A DNA stretch of 10,722 bases from the NCBI GenBank assembly GCA_016295145.1, contig JAEDLR010000061.1, forward strand, positions 1 to 10,722. Reading direction: 5' to 3'. Position 1 is the stretch's first letter. Each line of letters starts with the position of its first letter. Positions 1-7,144 of this stretch are shown here, piece by piece. Source of the stretch: Oscillospiraceae bacterium (GTDB lineage Bacteria > Bacillota > Clostridia > Oscillospirales > Ruminococcaceae). The translations under genes and the position numbers were made by a program. The notes beneath the pieces are model-generated. The model was not told the DNA's origin. It did not search any database and saw only the letters and a program-made list of their open reading frames with translations.

Positions 1-34
1 GAGATTTGCAGCCTGACGTACCGGAGGAAATACC

Positions 35-958
35 ATGAACCTGAAACAGCTTCGCTATGCACTGGTTTTGCACGATACAGGCAGCTTCTCACAGGCAGCT
101 GAGATTCTCGGTATCTCACAGCCCTCTCTCAGCCAGTATATTCACAAAATCGAAAAACAACTGGGCATCGAGCTGTTCGTACATACGGGCTCTGCCATCC
201 GCACAACGGATGCCGGCAAGGTCTATCTGGATGCAGGCAGAAAAATTCTGGATTGCGAACGCCAGATGCAGCAACAGCTTTCGGATCTGCAGGCAAACCG
301 CACCGGTAACGTGGTCATCGGGATTTCGCCCCACCGCTGTTTTTGTCTGGGACCGCAACTGGTGGCAAGATTCCGCAAGGCGTACCCCGGTATGCATCTT
401 GTATTGGAGGAGCGCAGCGGACGGGATCTGCTGGACTGTGCAAGCCGCGGCGATTTTGATCTCTGCATTACCGCACTGCCTGTGGATGAGTATCTATTTG
501 ACTACGAAGTCATTATTCACGATGAACCCGTGGTAGCAGTGCCCACCGATACGCCCCTTTGCAAAAAGCTGTTGGCGGCTGCCGTGCCGATGGAGCATCG
601 GCAATACCCTGCCATAGATGCAAAGCTGCTGGACGGTGCCGAATTTGCCTTTCTTGCAGACCGTATGCCTATGCAGGTGATCCTCAACAATCTGTGCAGA
701 GATCACTGCATCATCCTGCAAAGAGTTGTGGATTGCCGCAGTCTGGAGGCGTTGGAGGCAATGGTCAGTGCCGGCATCTGCTCTGCGCTGATTCCATCGT
801 ATCTGACCCATTATAAGGTCGGGCATTCCGCCGTGACCTGCTTCTCGCTTTGTCAGCCAGTGTCTTCCCGTGAGATCGTTGCCGCATACCCTAAGGGACA
901 GTATCTCTCGCAGCCCGTGCGTGATGTCATCGGCATTCTCAAGACACTGGATATGTAA
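35..958 (+). CDS. LysR-family transcriptional regulator
   Basis: This is a 307-residue LysR-type regulator, a usual length for the family. Residues 1-60 form the winged helix-turn-helix; the recognition region is the stretch from GSFSQAAEILGIS to PSLSQYIHKIEKQLG (about 16-45), followed by the wing ending in RTTDAG. From about residue 90 (NVVIGISPHRC) to the end is the two-lobed effector-binding domain. The ATG at 35 has a GGAGG at 22-26 at good spacing. It lies directly upstream of, and points the same way as, the metabolic operon, whereas many LysR regulators are divergent from their targets. A hairpin at 966-991 may end its transcript. The likely role, inferred from position, is to activate or repress the promoter before 1067 in response to a pathway metabolite. 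The effector cannot be read from the sequence. Confidence 0.95.
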   Translation: MNLKQLRYALVLHDTGSFSQAAEILGISQPSLSQYIHKIEKQLGIELFVHTGSAIRTTDAGKVYLDAGRKILDCERQMQQQLSDLQANRTGNVVIGISPHRCFCLGPQLVARFRKAYPGMHLVLEERSGRDLLDCASRGDFDLCITALPVDEYLFDYEVIIHDEPVVAVPTDTPLCKKLLAAAVPMEHRQYPAIDAKLLDGAEFAFLADRMPMQVILNNLCRDHCIILQRVVDCRSLEALEAMVSAGICSALIPSYLTHYKVGHSAVTCFSLCQPVSSREIVAAYPKGQYLSQPVRDVIGILKTLDM

Positions 959-965
959 CCCCCTG

Positions 966-991
966 CCGCCGATACCGTTTGCTTTCGGCGG
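966..991 (+). terminator. Hairpin after the LysR gene, possible weak terminator
   Basis: CCGCCGA (966-972) pairs perfectly with TCGGCGG (985-991) around a 12-base loop. Only four T residues follow (995-998), then a C run, so it is weak as an intrinsic terminator. It lies 8 bases after the LysR stop codon and could attenuate readthrough into the operon. Confidence 0.45.
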
Positions 992-1005
992 ATGATTTTC
1001 CCCTT

Positions 1006-1038
1006 CGCCATAATCAAAAGGTTATATCGCCCATAATC
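1006..1038 (+). promoter_or_regulatory. Direct repeat upstream of the operon, candidate LysR operator
   Basis: The 8-mer CCATAATC occurs at 1008-1015 and again at 1031-1038, 23 bases apart (about two helical turns). The match extends upstream to TCGCC(C)ATAATC with one extra C in the second copy. Between them lies GGTTATAT, and the first copy together with it gives an imperfect inverted ATAAT/GTTAT pair. No good sigma-A -35/-10 pair is visible before 1067, which would fit an activator-dependent promoter. Assignment to the LysR protein is inference. Confidence 0.35.
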
Positions 1039-1066
1039 TCACAAATTGTATACGGAGGTACGCCCC

Positions 1067-2416
1067 ATGAATCTGACTGATTTGTTTCTGTCACGCATCG
1101 CGGAGGTTGCCGCAAAGCCCTTGCCGGAATCAGTGCTTAGAAAAGCCAAGCGTTCTCTGCTGGATTACCTTTGTGTTGCCGTTGCAGGTGCTGCGGCACA
1201 GCGGGAAAAACTCGCTGCCTACTTTGATTTCGCAGAGCCGGAAAGCGGCGATTACACCGCCATCGGCTGCAAGCGCAGGGTCACGCTCAAAGAGGCGGTA
1301 TTCCTCAACGGCTTAAACGGCCACGCCCTCGATTACGATGACGGCACCAATGCCGGCATCATTCATCTGGGTTCGCCGCTGTTTTCAGTGTTGCTGCCGC
1401 TGGCACAGAAGCATGGCTGCTCCTATGAGCAGGTCATTCGTGCGGCGGTACTTGGCTATGAAGCATCTTTCACAATGGCACTGTCCATTCAGCCCATGCA
1501 CAAGGCCATGGGCTACCACGCAACGGGCACCTGCGGCACACTGGGCATCGCGGTAGCCGTTTCTTATCTGTTGGATTTCACCCCTGAGGAGCGCAAGGAA
1601 GCCTTCGCTGCTGCCTGTGTATCGGCGGCCGGTATGCTCAAAGTACTGGATGACGGCTCAGAACTGAAGCCCTATAATGTCGCCAAAACCGCCATCATGG
1701 GTCTGATCGCCGCACAGATGGCAAAGGCAGGCTTCCACGGTCACCCCGATCCACTTGCAGGAGAACGCGGTTTCTTTAAGATGATGACAGGCAATGAAAA
1801 CATTGAGATGAAGCTTCCCATTCACAGCGGCACCTATGCCATTGAGAAAACCTACACCAAACCCTATGCGGCGTGCCGCTATCTGCACCCTGCCATTGAA
1901 GCCGCCATTACGCTGCGCGATCAGCACAGCCTTACCGCAGAGGATATCGCATCCATCCATATCCGCACCTATTTCTGGGCGGTGAATAAGCACGACCATC
2001 AAGATGTGCCTAGTGCGGCATCGGCCAAAATGAGTATCCCCTACAGCGTGGCGGCTGCCATCGTATACGGTAAGGCAGGCTTGCAGGAGTACGACGAGGA
2101 CGATATTAAGAACCCCGTCCTGCTGACGCTGGCAAGGAAGATCACCGTTGCCGATGACAAGGAACTGACCGCGTTGTTCCCGGAGATCACAACGGCAATT
2201 CTGGAGCTGAAAACCGCCGACGGCAGATCTTACCAGTGCCGTGTGGATTCACCCAAGGGCGAACCGGAAAATCCCCTGACGGATGCAGAATTCTACGACC
2301 GCTATCGGGAACTGATGCGCTACGGCGGCAAATCTGACGCGGAAGCAGATGCCGTGTTCGGATTTGTACAGGCAGGCAGCAGCGACTGGGCTGCACTGGC
2401 ACAGTGGCTGCGCTGA
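1067..2416 (+). CDS. MmgE/PrpD family protein
   Basis: This 449-residue protein belongs to the MmgE/PrpD superfamily, which includes 2-methylcitrate dehydratase, cis-aconitate decarboxylase and iminodisuccinate epimerase. Family signatures are NGHALDYDDG (His about 86), the following HLGSP segment, GYHATGTCGTLG (His about 151), DDGSELKPYNVAKTA, KPYAACRYLHPA (about 265-276) and the C-terminal SIPYSVAAAIVYG lid. Length is normal for the family. I chose the ATG at 1067 because GGAGG at 1054-1058 sits 8 bases upstream; the TTG at 1046 would overlap that ribosome binding site and add only seven atypical residues. It is the first gene of the enzyme operon. No methylcitrate synthase or methylisocitrate lyase is nearby, so a propionate (prp) role is not supported. 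The substrate is probably a di- or tricarboxylate, but this is inference. Confidence 0.92.
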   Translation: MNLTDLFLSRIAEVAAKPLPESVLRKAKRSLLDYLCVAVAGAAAQREKLAAYFDFAEPESGDYTAIGCKRRVTLKEAVFLNGLNGHALDYDDGTNAGIIHLGSPLFSVLLPLAQKHGCSYEQVIRAAVLGYEASFTMALSIQPMHKAMGYHATGTCGTLGIAVAVSYLLDFTPEERKEAFAAACVSAAGMLKVLDDGSELKPYNVAKTAIMGLIAAQMAKAGFHGHPDPLAGERGFFKMMTGNENIEMKLPIHSGTYAIEKTYTKPYAACRYLHPAIEAAITLRDQHSLTAEDIASIHIRTYFWAVNKHDHQDVPSAASAKMSIPYSVAAAIVYGKAGLQEYDEDDIKNPVLLTLARKITVADDKELTALFPEITTAILELKTADGRSYQCRVDSPKGEPENPLTDAEFYDRYRELMRYGGKSDAEADAVFGFVQAGSSDWAALAQWLR

Positions 2417-2437
2417 TATCATAAGGAGGGAAACACC

Positions 2438-3406
2438 ATGGAAACTATCAATTTTGTACTGGGCACCATGACCTTTGGCGAATCGCTGTTCGGTGAAGAC
2501 GCCGCACAGATGATCCAGCGTTTCGGTGAACTGGGCTATGAGGAACTGGACACCGCCTATGTCTACAACGGCGGTCAGAGCGAGGAACTGATCGGTGCTG
2601 CACTGAAAGCATCGGGCGATACGCATTTCAAAATCGCTACAAAGGTGAACCCCCGCATCACCGGCAGACTGGACGGCGATGCCGTGATGATGCAGTTTAC
2701 CGAATCTCTGCGCAGATTGCAGACGGACCACGTGGATACCCTCTACCTGCACTTCCCCGATGCCAATACACCCGTAGAATCTGCATTAGAGGCTTGTGCA
2801 AAACTGCACAGCGAGGGGAAATTCAAGGAGCTGGGTCTGAGCAATTTCCCTGCATGGCTGGTAGTGGATGTGTATCACCGCTGCAAGCAGAAGGGCTGGA
2901 TGCTCCCCACTGTCTATGAGGGACTGTATAATCCCCTGAGCCGCCGGGCGGAATCCGAACTGAATATGGTCATAGATACCTTCGGTCTGCGCTTCTACGC
3001 CTATAATCCGCTGGCAGGCGGTATGCTCACCAACAAGTATTCCACCATGGATGCAGCCCCTGCGGACGGTCGCTTTACCCATCGGCCCAACTACAAGAAC
3101 CGCTACTGGAAGCAGTCCTATTTTGATGCCATTGGCGTGCTGAAAACACTATGCACAAAGTATGAGATCAGCATTATTGAAGCGACCTACCGCTGGATGG
3201 CATACCACTCGATGCTGAACGCACAGCGCGGTGACGCACTGATCATCGGCGCGTCAAAGATCAGCCAGATGGAGCAGAATGTTGCCGCAATTCAGGGCGG
3301 TGCTCTGCCCGAAGAACTGGTACAGGCTTTCGCCGCTGCATGGGAAACAACCAAAGCGGATGCCCCCGCATATTTCCGCTTCTATGACCCCAACAGCAAC
3401 ACCTGA
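2438..3406 (+). CDS. Aldo/keto reductase, AKR7 (aldehyde reductase)-like
   Basis: This 322-residue cytoplasmic NAD(P)H-dependent aldo/keto reductase resembles the AKR7 (aflatoxin-aldehyde / succinic semialdehyde reductase) branch. The N-terminal VLGTMTFGE and the LDTAYVYNGGQSE segment fit that branch. The expected catalytic tetrad is present: Asp38, Tyr43, Lys69 (IATKVN) and His105 (LYLHFPD). The GASKISQMEQN segment near the C-terminus is the usual cofactor-phosphate binding part. AAGGAGG at 2423-2429 lies just before the ATG, and the gap to the previous stop is 21 bases, so it is co-transcribed. Because the next gene encodes a 2-oxo-acid decarboxylase that would release an aldehyde, the natural inference is that this enzyme reduces that aldehyde to an alcohol. 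The physiological direction and substrate are not readable. Confidence 0.92.
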   Translation: METINFVLGTMTFGESLFGEDAAQMIQRFGELGYEELDTAYVYNGGQSEELIGAALKASGDTHFKIATKVNPRITGRLDGDAVMMQFTESLRRLQTDHVDTLYLHFPDANTPVESALEACAKLHSEGKFKELGLSNFPAWLVVDVYHRCKQKGWMLPTVYEGLYNPLSRRAESELNMVIDTFGLRFYAYNPLAGGMLTNKYSTMDAAPADGRFTHRPNYKNRYWKQSYFDAIGVLKTLCTKYEISIIEATYRWMAYHSMLNAQRGDALIIGASKISQMEQNVAAIQGGALPEELVQAFAAAWETTKADAPAYFRFYDPNSNT

Positions 3407-3427
3407 TTTTCAAAAAGGAGTGATTTT

Positions 3428-4570
3428 GTGCTGAATCAAACTTTTTTTTACAGCGAGCTTAAGAAAAACGGCGTCACATTCTTTACCGGTGTGCCGGATT
3501 CTTACCTCAACGGCTTCTGCAATTATCTGATGGAGAACGCCGCAGGGAATGAACACATCATTGCGGCAAACGAAGGCAATGCTGTGGGTATCGCGGCAGG
3601 CCATTACTTTGCAACCGGCACGCTGCCGCTGCTCTATATGCAGAATTCCGGTATGGGCAATGCGGTCAATCCGCTGGCATCTCTTGCTGATAAGAATGTC
3701 TACTCTGTCCCCATGATCTGGCTCATCGGCTGGCGCGGTCAGCCCGGTACCGGCGACTGGGCACAGCATCAACTGCAGGGTGAGATTACCGCAAAGCTGC
3801 CTGAGATTCTCAACATCCCCTATGATATCCTCTCGAATGATGAGGAAAAGACTGCAAAGCAGTTAGCATGGGCTTGCCAGACCGCCATGCAGAACCGCTG
3901 CCCCGTGGCACTGATCGCACCCAAGGGCGTACTTGCCGGCGAGAAAAAGCCCACGCCCCCCGATACCTGCTATCCCATGAGCCGCGAGGAGGCCATTGAA
4001 GCGGTTCTGGACTGTATGCCTGCCGATACGATTTATTCCGCAACCACCGGCAGAGCCACCCGCGAGCTGTACTTCCTCCGTGAGCGCAGAAACGAAAGCC
4101 ACGCCTGCGATTTCCTCAATGTTGGTTCTATGGGTCATGCTTCTTCTGTGGCACTGGGCATTGCTCTGGCAAAGCCTGCGCGCCCCGTTGTCACCTTTGA
4201 CGGTGACTGTGCCTGCATGATGCATATGGGTGCGCTGACGATGGTCAGCAAGCTGAATGTGCCGAACTTCCTGCACATTGTGCTCAACAACGGCGCGCAC
4301 GAATCGGTGGGTGGTCAGCCATCGGCAGGTTTTCTGGTGGATTTCACCGCCATTGCCAAGGCATCGGGCTACGCGACCCTTGACCACGCCGTCACCGAAA
4401 AAGAAGAGATCGCAGCCGCGGTGGATATCCTGCGCAAGGCAGGCAAGGCTGCCTTTTTGGAAATCCGTATTCACAAGGGTCTGCGCGGAAAACTGCCGCC
4501 CTTGGATATCTCCCATGAGGGGCTGATTACCGAACTGATGAACGAATTACAGGGAAAGGAATGTGAGTAA
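3428..4570 (+). CDS. ThDP-dependent decarboxylase, phosphonopyruvate/sulfopyruvate decarboxylase type
   Basis: This 380-residue enzyme has the fused two-domain layout of phosphonopyruvate decarboxylase (3-phosphonopyruvate to phosphonoacetaldehyde plus CO2) and related ComDE sulfopyruvate decarboxylases. The N-terminal PYR domain begins FFTGVPDSYLNGF and carries the ThDP-activating Glu49 in ANEGNAVGIAAG. The C-terminal PP domain has VTFDGD (G259-D260), then LNNGAHESVGGQP with N287-N288, giving the normal ThDP/Mg spacing. One oddity is that the usual GDG triad reads GDC (Cys261). The start is a GTG at 3428 behind AAAAGGAG, 21 bases after the reductase stop. No PEP phosphomutase, which would make phosphonopyruvate, is in the window, so another beta-substituted 2-oxo acid could be the substrate. 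Family assignment is firm; the exact substrate is open. Confidence 0.88.
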   Translation: MLNQTFFYSELKKNGVTFFTGVPDSYLNGFCNYLMENAAGNEHIIAANEGNAVGIAAGHYFATGTLPLLYMQNSGMGNAVNPLASLADKNVYSVPMIWLIGWRGQPGTGDWAQHQLQGEITAKLPEILNIPYDILSNDEEKTAKQLAWACQTAMQNRCPVALIAPKGVLAGEKKPTPPDTCYPMSREEAIEAVLDCMPADTIYSATTGRATRELYFLRERRNESHACDFLNVGSMGHASSVALGIALAKPARPVVTFDGDCACMMHMGALTMVSKLNVPNFLHIVLNNGAHESVGGQPSAGFLVDFTAIAKASGYATLDHAVTEKEEIAAAVDILRKAGKAAFLEIRIHKGLRGKLPPLDISHEGLITELMNELQGKECE

Positions 4571-4571
4571 C

Positions 4572-5477
4572 ATGAACAGCATGGAGCAAACAAGAGCATT
4601 TTTGGAGAAGATCGGCTTGCCCGGCGGCGACGCCTACGACCTGCCCACCTCGGAGAAGCGTTTCTCTGACGGCGCACAATATCGTCTGGAGGTACCCGGC
4701 ATTCAGGGCCCCGGCACTATGAAAACGCTGCTGGAAACCCTCGACGATTACGGCATCAGCATTCACCGCGTCACACAGACCAAGGGCATCTGGACGCTGC
4801 TGGATAAAGAGATCGAGCAGATGGTCGCTTACGCACAGCAGTGGCAGGTTGAGCTGATTCTTGCCATTGGCCCCCGTGCCACCACGGATACCTCTGCATC
4901 TGTCAACACACCCGAAGGTGTGCGTATGGGCTACCGTCTCCGCGGTCAGGAACAGGTGGTGCGCGCCATTGAGGATGTCAAACGTGCTGCACGCCTGGGC
5001 GTGCGCTCCTTCCTGGTCTATGATGAGGGCTGCCTGTGGGCACTGAATCAGTTCCGTGCGGCAGGTGAGATCCCGAAAGATTGCCGCTTTAAGATGTCTG
5101 CACATACGGGCCACGGCAACCCCTGCGCCGCAAAAATGCTGGAGAGCATCGGCGCAAACTCCATCAACCCCGTGCGCGATATCCAGTTGCAGATGCTTTC
5201 CGCAATGCGTCAGGCGATCAACATCCCCATCGACATCCACACCGAAAATCCCAAGTCCACCGGCGGCTTTATCCGCCACTACGAGGTGCCGGAAATGATC
5301 CGCGTGGCTGCGCCCATCTACCTGAAAACAGGCGGTGCCATTGCCCAGACCCATAGCTGGGATACCACCAACGAAGACGCAAAGAAGCGCGCCAAGCAGG
5401 TTGCCCTCGTTATGCGTGTAATCCGCGAGTACTACCCTGAAGCCATCATCTCGAAAAAAGGAAGTATCAACGAATGA
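4572..5477 (+). CDS. TIM-barrel-like protein of unknown function (possibly U32-peptidase-like)
   Basis: I do not recognise a characterised enzyme here. The 301-residue protein has alternating hydrophobic strands and helices typical of a TIM barrel: YRLEVPGIQGP (about 37-47), ISIHRVTQTKG (62-72), VELILAIGPRA (93-103), RSFLVYDEG (145-153), FKMSAHTGHGNP (173-184), GANSINPVRD (194-203), IPIDIHTENPKSTGGF (218-233) and PIYLKTGG (248-255). His, Asp, Glu and Lys residues at the strand ends suggest an active site. The general look is closest to proteins annotated as U32-family peptidase-like, held loosely. It has no signal peptide or membrane segment, so it is cytoplasmic. I place the start at the ATG at 4572 (GGGAAAGGA at 4552-4560, 11 bases away); a GTG at 4563 would overlap the previous gene by 8 bases but sits only 2 bases from GGA. 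Its stop overlaps the next start as ATGA. Confidence 0.75.
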   Translation: MNSMEQTRAFLEKIGLPGGDAYDLPTSEKRFSDGAQYRLEVPGIQGPGTMKTLLETLDDYGISIHRVTQTKGIWTLLDKEIEQMVAYAQQWQVELILAIGPRATTDTSASVNTPEGVRMGYRLRGQEQVVRAIEDVKRAARLGVRSFLVYDEGCLWALNQFRAAGEIPKDCRFKMSAHTGHGNPCAAKMLESIGANSINPVRDIQLQMLSAMRQAINIPIDIHTENPKSTGGFIRHYEVPEMIRVAAPIYLKTGGAIAQTHSWDTTNEDAKKRAKQVALVMRVIREYYPEAIISKKGSINE

Positions 5478-6622
5478 GACACCAGAGATATAATCCAAAT
5501 TACAAATTCGTGGTTGAGCCGGAAAGCTTCAACAAGTATACCGACCGCGAACTGCTGCAGTACTGTCTGGGTGCCACCATGTATATGCCCGGCACCAAGG
5601 ACTTCTTGCCCAAGATTCTGAATTGCGCCATGCCAGGACTGACGACCATCGTGTTCTGCTTTGAGGATGCCTGCGCAGAAAGCGATGTACCCGCTGCCGA
5701 GGAGAATGTGCTGCGCACCCTGGATGCCATTACCACCGCTATAGAAAACGGTGATTTGGATGCCGATTCCGTGCCGCTGATCTTCTGCCGTGTGCGCAAT
5801 CAGGCACAGTTTGAGCATTTTGCAGAGCGTCTGACACCCCATATGGCAAAATCACTGACGGGTATCAACTTCCCGAAATTCAACTCCGAAAACGGTGACG
5901 CATACTTTGCATATCTCAAGCAGCTCAGCAACAGACTGGGCGAGATTCTCTATGGTATGCCCATTATCGAGGATCCCCGTGTGGCATTCATCGAGAGCCG
6001 TATGCAGGAACTGATGAGCATTCGTGCCATCCTCAACAAGTATTACGACCTTGTGCTGCAGGTGCGTGTGGGCGGTACCGATTTTTCCTCCTGCTTCGGT
6101 GTGCGCCGCGGTGTGGATTACTCCATTTATGATATCATGACCGTGCGCCAGTGCCTCTCGGATATCCTCAATATCTTCAGCCGCAACAACGATTTCGTTG
6201 TGGCAGGCCCCGTCTGGGAATACTTCCGCGCAAGCAAGGAAATGATGTTCGATGAGCTGCCCAAGCATACCCTTGATGACTACCTGATGAAGCGCAAACC
6301 GTTGGTCAACCACGAAGTGGACGGTCTGCTCCGTGAGGTCATTCTCGATAAGGCGAACGGCTTTGTGGGCAGAACTGTCATTCACCCCTCCCATATCAAG
6401 TTTGTAAACGGTTTGCAGGCAGTCACCCGTGAAGAATATGAAGACGCAAGGCAAATCCTCGGCAGCAGTGAGGGCGGCGTGCACAAGGGGCAGAACGCCA
6501 ACAAGATGAACGAGGTGAAGCCCCACACCAACTGGGCAAACAAGGTCATGATGCGTGCCCGTGCCTTTGGCGTGATTGAAAACGAAAACAGCTATCTGCG
6601 CCTGTTCAGCGAAGCGAACTAA
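5474..6622 (+). CDS. HpcH/HpaI aldolase / citrate-lyase (CitE)-like C-C bond lyase
   Basis: This 382-residue protein is a CitE-like TIM-barrel lyase of the HpcH/HpaI superfamily. It resembles the longer C-C bond lyase type known from ter (tellurium-resistance) associated biosynthetic operons rather than the roughly 290-residue citrate lyase beta subunit. Supporting segments are LGATMYMPG (32-40), GLTTIVFCFEDA with the acidic pair E64-D65, the substrate-type arginine segment FCRVRN (104-109), VRVGGTDFSSCFGVRR (197-212), FVVAGPVWEYF (241-251), and GFVGRTVIHPSHIKFV (296-311), the CitE-type closing motif. AAAGGAAG at about 5457-5464 precedes the ATG, and the start overlaps the previous stop by 4 bases, suggesting translational coupling. 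Family chemistry is Mg-dependent cleavage or formation of a C-C bond next to a carboxylate or acyl-CoA. The substrate is unknown. No TerC/TerD-type genes are in the window. Confidence 0.88.
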   Translation: MRHQRYNPNYKFVVEPESFNKYTDRELLQYCLGATMYMPGTKDFLPKILNCAMPGLTTIVFCFEDACAESDVPAAEENVLRTLDAITTAIENGDLDADSVPLIFCRVRNQAQFEHFAERLTPHMAKSLTGINFPKFNSENGDAYFAYLKQLSNRLGEILYGMPIIEDPRVAFIESRMQELMSIRAILNKYYDLVLQVRVGGTDFSSCFGVRRGVDYSIYDIMTVRQCLSDILNIFSRNNDFVVAGPVWEYFRASKEMMFDELPKHTLDDYLMKRKPLVNHEVDGLLREVILDKANGFVGRTVIHPSHIKFVNGLQAVTREEYEDARQILGSSEGGVHKGQNANKMNEVKPHTNWANKVMMRARAFGVIENENSYLRLFSEAN

Positions 6623-6634
6623 GGAGGAAGCACA

Positions 6635-7144
6635 ATGCCGATCGAACTGACAACGCCCCTTTCGGAGGAAGCCATCGCCGCATTGCAGATTGGTGATATG
6701 GTCTATCTTTCGGGCGAGATCTTCTGCGGCAGAGATGCCGTGCTGCCAAAGCTTGTCAACATGAGCGAGGAGGAGATCATTGCGATGCTGGGCAAAAGCT
6801 TGCAGGGCAGCGTAATGTTCCATACCGCAGTCAGCCGCGCAGGTGTCGGGCCGACCTCCAGCAACAAGCTGGAAATTGAAAGCAGCATCGAGCCGCTTTC
6901 GGCAAAGGGTGTGAAGCTTCATCTGGGCAAGGGGGCACTGCATCCGGAAACCGTTGCCGCACTGCAACGGCACAATGCAGTCTATGCCGTGATTCCGCCC
7001 GTCACCGCACTGCTTGGCAAACAAACACTTTCACAGGCAGTGGCGGCTTTTCCGGAACTTGGCATGGAAGCGTTGCATCTGCTGAAAGTAGACCGTTACC
7101 CTGCCATCATTGCAGCCGCCAAGGGAAGGAGCATCTACGAATGA
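6635..7144 (+). CDS. Fumarate hydratase class I / tartrate dehydratase-type beta subunit
   Basis: This 169-residue protein matches the C-terminal (beta) half of class I fumarases and the TtdB subunit of L(+)-tartrate dehydratase. Visible motifs are LSGEIFCGRDAV (Arg33-Asp34, the RD substrate-binding pair), GVGPTSSNKLE (T74-S75-S76-N77-K78) and LGKGALHPET (Lys99). In typical family members the second motif reads GPTT..R and RD is followed by A.H; here the second Thr is Ser, the Arg is Lys and the His is Leu. From known class I fumarase structures these positions contact substrate or act in catalysis, so altered substrate choice is plausible (inference). AAGGAGG at 6621-6627 begins inside the previous stop codon and gives a strong ribosome binding site. 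The gene overlaps the alpha subunit as ATGA. Beta before alpha is the reverse of the usual order. Confidence 0.9.
   Translation: MPIELTTPLSEEAIAALQIGDMVYLSGEIFCGRDAVLPKLVNMSEEEIIAMLGKSLQGSVMFHTAVSRAGVGPTSSNKLEIESSIEPLSAKGVKLHLGKGALHPETVAALQRHNAVYAVIPPVTALLGKQTLSQAVAAFPELGMEALHLLKVDRYPAIIAAAKGRSIYE

Noticed and set aside
1..38. Possible tail of an upstream gene (frame ending in a TGA at 36-38, overlapping the LysR ATG)
   Set aside because: Eleven codons are too few to decide. Another frame also stops at 14-16, so the end of an upstream gene cannot be placed.
1046..1066. TTG start seven codons upstream of the MmgE/PrpD ATG
   Set aside because: The added codons overlap the GGAGG that serves the ATG at 1067, and no ribosome binding site precedes the TTG.
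1067..2416. Propionate (methylcitrate) pathway prpD
   Set aside because: No methylcitrate synthase or methylisocitrate lyase is adjacent, and the superfamily has several other functions.
3428..5477. Phosphonate biosynthesis cluster
   Set aside because: Only the decarboxylase fits. No PEP mutase, phosphonoacetaldehyde-type Fe alcohol dehydrogenase, aminotransferase or nucleotidyltransferase is visible.
4527..5498. Long open frame on the - strand (323 residues)
   Set aside because: It lies fully opposite the decarboxylase/TIM-barrel genes, has no recognisable domain, and its composition (rich in His, Cys, Gln) is typical of an antisense shadow. The + strand has good ribosome binding sites and overlaps.
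5852..7024. Long open frame on the - strand (390 residues)
   Set aside because: It is opposite the CitE-like lyase and hydro-lyase beta subunit, both of which have clear family motifs. It spans the junction between them, which a true gene would not be expected to do.
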